From Priapulus caudatus (lineage: Eukaryota; Priapulida; Priapulimorpha; Priapulimorphida; Priapulidae), in contig NW_014577115.1 of the NCBI RefSeq assembly GCF_000485595.1, positions 321,726 to 345,152 on the forward strand: a DNA stretch of 23,427 nt, written 5' to 3'. Position 1 is the first letter of the stretch. Each line of letters begins with the position of its first letter. Both the position numbers and the translations under genes were made by a program. Below the pieces are notes generated by a model, which did not search any database, was not told the DNA's origin, and saw only the letters and a list, made by a program, of their open reading frames with translations. Shown here in pieces: positions 10,621 to 18,447 of this stretch.

Positions 10621-10887
10621 TTAGGAGCTGAAGGAATATATTTCTTCATCACCTGCGGCAGTAAGCTTGAGCCCGTGCAATAGAGGACGCCACCAGTATG
10701 CGGTGCGTGAAGATGAGCGGCGAGAAATTCTCGTGGGTCCAGCTTCCTTCCTCGGATAACACGTGTTCCACGTCAGCTCAGGCAGTAGCTTATCCTGCGT
10801 GATGTACAATCCTTCGCTACTACACGATGTGTCGTGCAAGCGACATTGCAGCTTTAACCAGCCGTCTGCAATTCTGGAGGAGCTCAT
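10621..10887 (-). other. Possible frame-shifted coding fragment, unidentified
   Basis: A minus-strand open frame of 88 codons begins MSSSRIADGWLKLQCRLHD and ends just inside the edge of the 25-bp repeat. Composition here is more balanced than in the neighbouring repeats. The other two minus-strand frames also give protein-like stretches over the second half: one reads ELTW-region sequence on into EEGSWTHENFSPLIFTHR, the other reads KLDPREFLAAHLHAPH. This could mean a real exon broken by indels like those in copy A. I recognise no family. It may equally be non-coding sequence of moderate GC content. Confidence 0.2.
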
Positions 10888-11453
10888 GTAGAAAGATCTA
10901 AATAGAAGAAAGGTTTAATAAACACGGAGCACGGCGCTAGATGTCGCCACTGATCTATGATAAAAATTCGTGGCCGAATACTGCGGGAAGCACAACATAT
11001 TTGTAGCATTTCTTATGCGCGCGTCGGCACTATCTAACGAAATCATGATTTTTAACTAAAAACTGAAACTGAATGAATTTAGGTGACACTATCCCCCATG
11101 ATCGAGATCCATGATAAAACTACGAGCGTAAATACTGCGAGAAAGAAAAGCACGAAGTATCCGGGGCACTATACTCGTGAGTCTAACAAGATCATGATTT
11201 CCAACGGAAAATCGAAGCTGAGTGACATTTAGATGACCTTCAACCCGTCATTGACAGTTGTCGGCGCAGCGATATTTAGCCCTCTACCGGATGATTCCAA
11301 CTGTGTGAGAAGAATTCACACGCAGGCCCGCACATGCCACGCATGAAACCTATATTAGTGTTCGCAAAATGTGTCGTAGCAGCAGATGGTAATGACACTT
11401 CAAATGATCCATACATCGAGTATGAAAATATATACCGACATCCTTAGCCCGTA

Positions 11454-11455
<2 letters not shown>
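10888..11455. repeat. Unassigned region with a diverged direct repeat of about 150 bp
   Basis: Two segments, about 10950-11095 and 11100-11245, share landmarks in the same order: GATC(T/C)ATGATAAAA, AATACTGCG(G/A)GA, CACTAT then CTAAC-AATCATGATTT, and GAATTTAGGTGAC against ACATTTAGATGAC. They look like an old tandem duplication of about 150 bp. No coding potential was seen in the rest of the interval. Confidence 0.6.
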
Positions 11456-11486
<31 letters not shown>

Positions 11487-11532
11487 GGTGTTGTTGTTGT
11501 TGTCGTCGTTGTTGTTGTCGTTGTTTGTGTTG
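11456..11532. repeat. GTT trinucleotide microsatellite
   Basis: About 75 bp of (GTT)n with a few GGT, GTC and GTTT interruptions. Confidence 0.93.
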
Positions 11533-11764
11533 CGACGTATAAAACTTTGCAGTCTACTACTCATATTTTCATCCACTACGCAATTTAAATAATAAATTAG
11601 TAATACACAATCTAAATAATCTTATTGCAATGAATACTTGTAATACAATATTAACCACGGCAACGCGCGGCGACAACATGCATTGTCCGTGCGTGATAAT
11701 TAGTTCGTTAATTAGCTCGTGCGGCCAATTAACGCTTCATTAACGCTGCCATTAACCACTATGA
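11533..11764. other. Short AT-rich spacer
   Basis: AT-rich sequence between the GTT and TC tracts. Nothing is recognised beyond several TTAA- and AATTAA-rich stretches near 11700-11760. Confidence 0.5.
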
Positions 11765-11850
11765 TGTCGCTCTCGCTCTCGCTCTCGCTCTCGCGTGCGC
11801 GCTCTCTCTCTCTCTCTCTCTCTCGCGTGCGCTCTCTCTCTCTCCCTCTC
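11765..11850. repeat. TC-rich microsatellite ending at the assembly gap
   Basis: (GCTCTC)n passes into (TC)n, with the motif GCGTGCGCGCTCTC appearing once in full and once shortened. The tract stops at the run of Ns. The same motif in reverse complement lies at 16104-16116 at the edge of the GA spacer. Confidence 0.9.
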
Positions 11851-11860
11851 NNNNNNNNNN
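11851..11860. other. Assembly gap (10 Ns)
   Basis: Ten Ns in a row. The round length suggests a placeholder, so the true distance and even the adjacency across this point are uncertain. Confidence 0.98.
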
Positions 11861-12116
11861 ATGTGGTGATGGTCGTCTGTTCTTACACAGACACCAACCA
11901 CCAGACACACACATCACCCATAAACCTGATTCTAGTTTTAATCGCCGCTTGATTAAAATTATTTATATACAATTTTGTTTTCCACTTACATTAAAAGCAG
12001 CGTGATTAAATATAATAAGTAGTTTTGGAGTGAGTAATGCCTTCCCAATAGATGACGCTGTGTGACTTGGCCCTTTTCCGTGATATATCCATGCTGAAGC
12101 CGTACTCACCTAAGCC
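11861..12116. other. Unassigned AT-rich sequence between gap and inverted repeat
   Basis: About 250 bp with no open frame of note. Two similar short stretches, AATCGCCGCTTGATTAAAAT near 11940 and AAGCAGCGTGATTAAATAT near 11995, may be a small diverged direct repeat. Confidence 0.5.
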
Positions 12117-12603
12117 GCACGCTGGAACATTGTTCTATTAAATATACCAATAGGGCTCGATTCTACGCGTTGAGCTCTACACGCGTGTGATTCTGTTCCC
12201 ACGAACGATCAATCGACTTGAACTCTTGTACGCAGTGCCCAGATCGACTGGCAGACGCTTCATGACTATGTTTTAAGACGAGATTAGCAAAGTGATTGAT
12301 ACGCCTACCTCAAACCATGCCATCTAATATTTCAGATAAGATTGCTTCTGCAGATTTAATTTTATACAGGACCTGATCCTTGTTGGATTTGGTGGTTTAT
12401 CTTAATTATGTGCCCGGAGCTGATTCGCTTAACAAGAAATTGAATATACTGTGATAATGTTACACGCGACGCGTTAATATATACATGTTATTTTCTTGAA
12501 GTTAGCGAATACAGTCAGTTGTACGCTTAGTCGAGTCTTTAGACTATGCTTCTATTGAAATCAATAAAGATTGGTGCTATCCTTCACCAAGACTGAAACC
12601 ACA

Positions 12604-13274
12604 TTAATGCGCGTTTTCACAGCCCCACGAACTTTTAGCCCGAGCCTAATTGGCCCGCGCCCAAATTCGGCATCGAGCCCGAGCATGTGCCACGGACGGT
12701 TTTTGCGGGCCGTGGCACATTTTTGCTGCAGCAAGTCCAATTTGTGGTCTCCATGCAATCATAACGAAATTTCCGGACCTCATAGGCCCGAAAGCCAATA
12801 TAATTAGCGACACAGCTAAATCGGTTGAGCGTACGTATGCCGCGAGGTGTTCGGAGAGCGTGTATCGTTTCGACTAAAAGGATATAAGTCGCTAATAATA
12901 GTATTACAAAAGTCGATATAAATTTGATCAGTGAGCGACGTTTTTCAGATTGATAATTGAACCATCGACCGGAAGATCAAATCGACTCTAAACCGAACAC
13001 AAAAACGCATCTGACGGGACAGTACTGTTCAAATAGTTAAGTCTTGGTGCAGTGATACTTTTTGTGGCAATTCAATTATATTATATTTTGAATTTGAATT
13101 TGAATTTGACAGTGACAGTATTCCATTGCTACGTGTGAACGGCCTGCATCCACAACATGTTGAAAACGGTGGGCCCTGAGCCCATGAATTAGACCACGGA
13201 CCCAACATTGTTAGCCCAGTTCTTGGTCTGCGAGCCAAGACGAACAAATGTAGCCGTGGTGCAAACGCGATTAA
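12604..13274 (+). mobile_element. MITE-like element in the left arm, about 670 bp
   Basis: The element begins with TTAATGCGCGTT and ends with AACGCGATTAA, so short inverted termini (GCGCGTT and AACGCG) sit inside TTAA-containing flanks. It contains repeated GCCCGAGCC/TTGGC-type blocks and a (GAATTT)n run near 13088-13110. It is the counterpart of the element at 17209-17712 in the right arm. No transposase frame is present, so it would be non-autonomous. The TTAA flanks suggest a piggyBac-type insertion preference, but that is inference from short termini. Confidence 0.5.
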
Positions 13275-13431
13275 TATATATGTGTTACATTAGTGGGGCC
13301 GAGATATGTTGAATGAAAATGTTCAGCGATCTGGGCAGAAAGTGAAATTTTGTATACAGGGTATTTTTGGGGCGCTGATTTTCAAATTGCCGGATCCGAA
13401 GAGATCCTGATCAATTGGGCACCCGGCAAGT

Positions 13432-13668
13432 TAGATGCGATATAATAATGATACCTAGGCACTTGGGATATCATCTACAAAGCTACTTAAACCAAAAAAA
13501 AAACTAACGCTAACCTCAGCACCTAAAAACCCTAGACCCTAACCCAGTACAAAAAAAAAAATTTAAATTAAATAAAGTGCCTATAGTACTCCAATACATC
13601 AGCTATCGCTATCTCAAACTGCCGTAGTGTGCGGAATCATAGATCGGGCTACCCAACGGCATGGGGCC
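13432..13668. other. Insertion of about 240 bp unique to the left arm
   Basis: The right arm passes directly from the block matching 13430 to the block matching 13670; the left arm carries about 240 bp between them. The extra DNA includes two A-runs (near 13493-13503 and 13551-13560) and degenerate telomere-like CTAACC/CCCTAACCC units at about 13504-13546. It could be an insertion in the left arm, a deletion in the right arm, or an assembly fault. Confidence 0.5.
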
Positions 13669-14829
13669 CTACTGTGAATTCCCAATATTGGGGCCGCACT
13701 CATGCACCCCGACGAATGAAAGCAATGTGAGACATTGACCTATCTTGGTTCGTGAATACTATTGCGCTTCGTATATTGTACACAAAGCGCATATTTCGAC
13801 ATCTTGAGTTAATAATGTATTGATTTTGACGATTCTGACAGAACCATATGCAGAGCTGCTATTCGCGCTAAACTATGAGTTTGATACTTCTGTAATGTGG
13901 TGAACAACAAGTTACAGGGGCTCCATAGGTCAGCAGTCCTGAATAAGACACCAGAAAAACAGTAGATACTTTAATTAAAATACTGGCACTAGGGCTCCCA
14001 GCTTCTTCTGTCACTACTCGCTTACACAATATTTACACCCTTAAATTCGAATAAATTAATATAAAAATACTGACTAACACGACTCATTCTCCTAATGCCG
14101 ATCCCGCTCAATAACTTTTTGCCAAGCGTTCTATGAGCGACATTCTGCAAAAGTGTCCTGAACACATTTCAAAACACCGTGTTCCGCATACAATGACACT
14201 CAACCTTCGCTGTGCACGAATCCACGCTGACGGAATGTCCACAAGATATCACACAACAAAGACCAATTTTAACTTCTAAATGCTTAGCTTTCCTAGATCG
14301 TTCCATGAGGCATGCAACTTGCGTGCATAATCGCAAACCTTATGAGCCATGCTCTAGCCTGGTCAAAGTAATTCGGTGAAGCGAAAAAAATTCCACAAAA
14401 AAGGCTTTTTCTCCTAACGACGAAATAGTGCAATATGTACTCAGTTCCTTTGTTAATGCTTCTCCTGTAGGCGCAGAAGACATCGTCAATCTAAAATGTC
14501 TTGCGTAGCATCGCCCAGGCTTTGCGTCGTTGCTGCGTGTCTCTTAAGTACATGACGCTGATTTCTCGAGATTAGTCGACAATACGCTCTCAGCGTGCAA
14601 GCCGCACATTCGTGCCGCGAGGATATTTCGATGGCACGCATACACTGTCCTCCCTCAATGATTTGAACACCGTTATTGACGCAAGCGGCCCTTAAGAAAC
14701 GATGTACGTGCATCGATTGCAGCTTGCGTAGAAACACTCACTTACACACATGACTTATCGACCGTCTGTGTGAAGCCGTACAACGCCACAGGAAGCGCGG
14801 AGGATCAGAACTGGAGTTCGGAGTGATCG

Positions 14830-15372
14830 ACAAGAGAGATACATGAGATAGAGAGCGGGAAGAGAGATATAGAGATAGAGCATAGAGATAGAGATAGAGA
14901 GAGAGAGAGAAGAGAGAGAGAGAGAAGAAGGAGAAGAGAAGAGAGAGAAGAGATATAGATTGAGAAGGAGAGATAAGAGAAAGAGAAGATGGAGAGCCCG
15001 AGTAAGGGTATAAAAGAGATGCGAGGGGAGAGAGAGTAGACGTAAAAGAGATGAGAAAGAGAAAGAGAGAGCACGCGAGTAAGAGAGAGAGAGAAAGAAG
15101 AGATAGAGACAAGCAGAAGAAGAGAGAGAAAGAGATGAGATGACGATAAGAAAAGAGAGTGAGAGAAAGATAGAAACGAGGAAGGGAGAAAGAGAGAGAA
15201 GAGAAAGAGCAGAGAAAGAAGAGAGAGAAAGAGAGAGAGGAAGAGAGAGTAGAGATGAGAGAGAAGAGCTAAGGATAGAGACGCCCCGAGCAGGAGAGAA
15301 AGAGAGAAAGAGAAGAAAGAAGAGAGAAAGCAGTAAGGGAGAGAGATTGAGAGAGGCAAGAGAGAAAAGGGC

Positions 15373-15404
<32 letters not shown>

Positions 15405-16118
15405 AGAAAAGAGAGACGGAGACAGGAGAGACGATGAGAGAGAGAGAGAGAAAGAGAAGAGAAACGGAAGAGAGAAAGAGGAGAGAGAGAGAGATGTAAG
15501 AGAGAGAAGAAGAAGAAAGAGAGACGAGTAGAGAGAGAGAGAGAGAGAGAGGAGAGAAAAGAGAGAGAGAGGTAAGGCGAGACAGAAGAGGAGATAGAGA
15601 AGAAAGAGAGAGTAGAGAGGAGAGAGAGAGAGAGAAAAGAGAGGTAAGGAGCAGAGAGAGAGAGAGAGAGAGATGCAAGAGAGAGAGAGAGAGAAAGGAG
15701 ATGAGCTCAAAGAGTAGAGAAAAGCGAGAAAGAAAAAGTGAGAAGAACGAGTATGGAAAGAGAGAAGACACAGCGAAGTAAGGAGTAGAGAGAGAAGAAA
15801 GCAACAGAGGAGAAATAGGGAGAGAGAGAGGGAGAGAGAGAGAGAGAAGAGAGAAAGAGAAGAGAGCAGAGAGGAGAGAGAGAGAGAGGAGCCGAGAGAA
15901 AAGAGGAGACCAAAAGAGAGACGAACACGAGAGTAGAGAGAGAGTGAGAGTGAGAGAGAGAGAGAAGTAAGAAAGAAAAGAGAGAGAGAGCCGAGAGATA
16001 GAGAGAGAGAGAGCGAGAGATGAAGAGTATAGGGATGAGAGATGGTGAGATAAAAGTAGAGGCGGCACGCGCACGAGCAGAGAGATAGAGTAGAGAGAGA
16101 GAGAGCGCGCACGCCCGA
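14830..16118 (+). repeat. GA-rich purine-only spacer, about 1.3 kb
   Basis: Almost pure GA/GAA/GAGAA sequence on the plus strand for about 1.3 kb, with rare T or C. It lies exactly between the inverted-repeat arms. Because purines stay on one strand throughout, it is not itself palindromic. Long Ser/Leu-rich frames on the minus strand (14755-16074, 14805-16112) and a Glu/Arg-rich frame on the plus strand (15140-15499) come from this composition. Homopurine tracts can form triplex (H-DNA) structures. Confidence 0.94.
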
Positions 16119-16119
16119 G

Positions 16120-18095
16120 AGAGTCTATCTATCTATCTCTCTTGTTCGATCTCCAACTCCATCTCATCCTCCGCGCTCTTCCTGTGCATTTACGGCTTCA
16201 CACAGACTCTAAAGTCATGTGTGTAGTGAGGTGTCTAGCAGCTGGCATCGAGCACTTACATCGTTATTAACCGCTGCGTATACGGTCATTGAGCGAGAAC
16301 GTGCTAGGTGCCATCGACTATCGGCGCGATGCGGCGCTGGAGAGATGTCCGATATCTCGATCGCGCATGTATTAGAGACACGCAGCACACGCAAGCTGCG
16401 ATTCTACGCAAGACATAATGACAGGTCTCTCGCATACAGGAAGCATACAACAGTACTATTGCACTATTTCGTCTTGAGAAAAAGCCTTTTTTGGAATTTT
16501 TTTCGCCGAAATTTGGCACTAGAGTGCAATAATTTGCATTATGCACGCAAGTTAGATGCCTCGTGGACGTCTAGAAAGCATTAGAAGATAAATTTGGGAT
16601 TGTTGTGTATTCGTGACATTCCGTCAGGTGGCGTAGCCACAGCGACCGGTTGGTCATTTTTGTGTTTGAAAATGTGTTCAGACAACTTTGCAGAAATTCG
16701 CATCATAGAGCTGGCAAAAGTTTTGAGCGGAGCATAGAGCATGAGTCTGTAGTTATTTAACATGAATAAGGTGTATGTTGTGTAAGCGAAGTAACAGTGT
16801 GAGTATTTTTAATTAATTTCTGTTTGGTGCTTATTCAGGACTGCTGCCTATGGACGCCCTCTACTGTTGTTCACCACATACAGAATCAACTTAGTAGCGC
16901 GAATGGCTGCCATATGGTTTGTCAGACATGTCAAATCAATCCATTATTGAACTCAGCATGTCAAATTGCTTTTGTGTACCAAATACAAGCGCCACATGTC
17001 ATTTAGAACCCAAGATAGTAATGTTCAATGTTTCGTCATGGTGGCCATATTGGAATTCAAGATGGCGGCCGATCCATTGATCAGATTTCTTGGATCCGGC
17101 AATTTTTGAAATCAGCGCCCCAAAATACCCCTGTATACAAAATTTCACCCTTTCTGCCAGATGTGAACATTTTTTTGACATATCTGCCCCACTATTACCC
17201 ATATATTACCGCGTTCACACGGTCATGGTTTGGCTCGAGCCAAATGGGCTAAATTTGGCTCGGGCTAAATTTGGCTCGGGCCGGTTTGAGTCGGAGCGTT
17301 CACATGCATTCGCAAGTGAATACTGTCTGTCAAATTCAAATTCAAATTCAAATAAATTTTATTGCACAAATATCTCACAGATACTTTGACAGTATGTCGC
17401 GAGATGGCGTTGTGTTCGATTTAGAGTGTTTACTTCCGTTCCGAGTTCAATTATCAATCTTAAAAACGTGCATCCTGATCAAATTTTTCGAATTTTTATA
17501 CTGTTTTGGACTTTATTTCGTCGAAGTACACGTTCCGATTTAGCTGGTGCTAAAATTTGGCTCGGGCCTGGTCCGACGTTTTTGATGGGACCAAATTGGC
17601 TCGTGCCAAAATGGCACGGCCCGAAAAACCGTCCGTGTGAATGCTCGGCTCGAGCCAAATTTGGCGCGGGCCCAATTAGGCTCGGGCTAAAAACGTCCGT
17701 GTGAACGCGCTTAATGTGTGTCGGTGAGTAGCGCCATCTATTGTTTCATAGAGTAGTTAAAGACGACTAGGTACAACCTGACTATATTGTAACTTTTAAG
17801 AAAAATAACATGTATTACTAACGCCGTGTGTAACATTTCACATAATATTCATTTTTTTAAGCAATCAGCTTGAAATAAACTGCAAGATTTATTGAAATTT
17901 GATGGCATGGTTTTGAGGTAGGCGTATTCAATCACTTGCTATACGTCTTAAAACATAGCATGGAGCGTCTGCCATTGTCTGGGCACGCGTACAAGAGTTA
18001 AGTCGTTGACGTTGTTGGACACAGACTCACACGCTGTGAGCTCACGCGTGATCCAGCCTATTGGTTATTTCATAGAAATGTTCCAGCGTGCGATG
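16120..18095 (-). repeat. Right arm of the large inverted repeat
   Basis: This is the partner of the left arm, in opposite orientation. It starts at a TCTATC run beside the GA spacer and ends at the GT run that borders receptor copy B, so its outer edge touches the 3' flank of the receptor. It includes a CAAGATGGCGGCC block at about 17058-17070, which resembles a YY1 site and is common in repeats, and a MITE-like element. The open frames within it (for example 16219-16584, 17271-17543) show no recognisable domain. Confidence 0.85.
17209..17712 (+). mobile_element. MITE-like element in the right arm, about 500 bp
   Basis: The element starts with GCGTTCACACGG at 17211 and ends with CCGTGTGAACGCGC at 17710, giving 12-bp terminal inverted repeats. 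Secondary copies of the termini occur inside (GCGTTCACATGC near 17296, CCGTCCGTGTGAATGC near 17630). Between them are several copies of a palindromic block, TTTGGCTCGAGCCAAA, exact at 17229-17244 and varied at 17255-17285 and 17560-17690. A (TTCAAA)n run followed by TAAATTTTATTGCACA lies at 17334-17370. The right flank reads CTTAATG and the left TATTACC; with the left-arm copy this suggests an original TTAA on both sides. No transposase is encoded. Confidence 0.6.
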
Positions 18096-18447
18096 TGTGT
18101 GTGTGTGTGGTGGCACATTATCATCCATTAATGGAATAGACGTACCGCCAACCGCCAATTAAAACTATTGCGTTACTTTCAGCAACTAATTACAGTAATG
18201 ATATCAAACTATTAGGCCGCAGAAGGAAGCCAAAGAAACAATCTTAAGAAGCCAATTTTACACGCTAACAACCTTCTATATGTATATAATACTGACTTAA
18301 CCATCGCCATTCCTCCGCGCACACAGAGACAACTAGCTTATGTTGCGGCAGCTAAGAACTAAAAAACCATTTCTCTTCATTGATAATCGCTAATTATTAT
18401 AATATTAATATTATATATAATTAATATATTATATTAATATCAAGTAA
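18096..18447 (-). other. 3' flank of the intact receptor
   Basis: AT-rich non-coding sequence just downstream of the receptor stop codon, shared with copy A. It holds a strongly self-complementary AT block at about 18379-18445, rich in TAATATTA and ATTAATAT. No canonical AATAAA poly(A) signal was picked out on the minus strand by eye in the first 100 bp. The flank ends at a short GT run where the inverted-repeat arm begins. Confidence 0.75.

Larger units (their letters stand above)
12117..14850 (+). repeat. Left arm of a large diverged inverted repeat
   Basis: The reverse complement of 16120-18095 aligns along this arm block by block, in reversed order. 12117-12290 pairs with 17925-18095 (CGCACGCTGGAAC landmark). 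12600-12720 pairs with 17590-17712, and 13060-13110 with 17325-17380 (GAATTTGAATTTGAATTTGA). 13300-13430 pairs with 17060-17190 (TTTTGTATACAGGG). 13850-13960 pairs with 16830-16900, 14370-14440 with 16450-16520 (AAAAAAGGCTTTTTCTC), 14490-14550 with 16370-16425 (ATGTCTTGCGTAG), and 14730-14850 with 16120-16235 (GTGTGAAGCCGTA). The arms differ by many substitutions and indels, and the left arm is about 750 bp longer. No gene is seen in it. Confidence 0.85.

Noticed and set aside
14738-16112. Long Ser/Leu frames (up to 439 codons) resembling membrane proteins
   Set aside because: The opposite strand of a GA tract gives TCT/CTC/CTT codons; there is no domain structure and several frames are open at once.
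12117-18095. Inverted repeat explained only by a long read that missed its hairpin adapter
   Set aside because: Such a read would turn from GA to TC at its centre, but the spacer keeps purines on one strand throughout. It remains possible only for parts of the arms.
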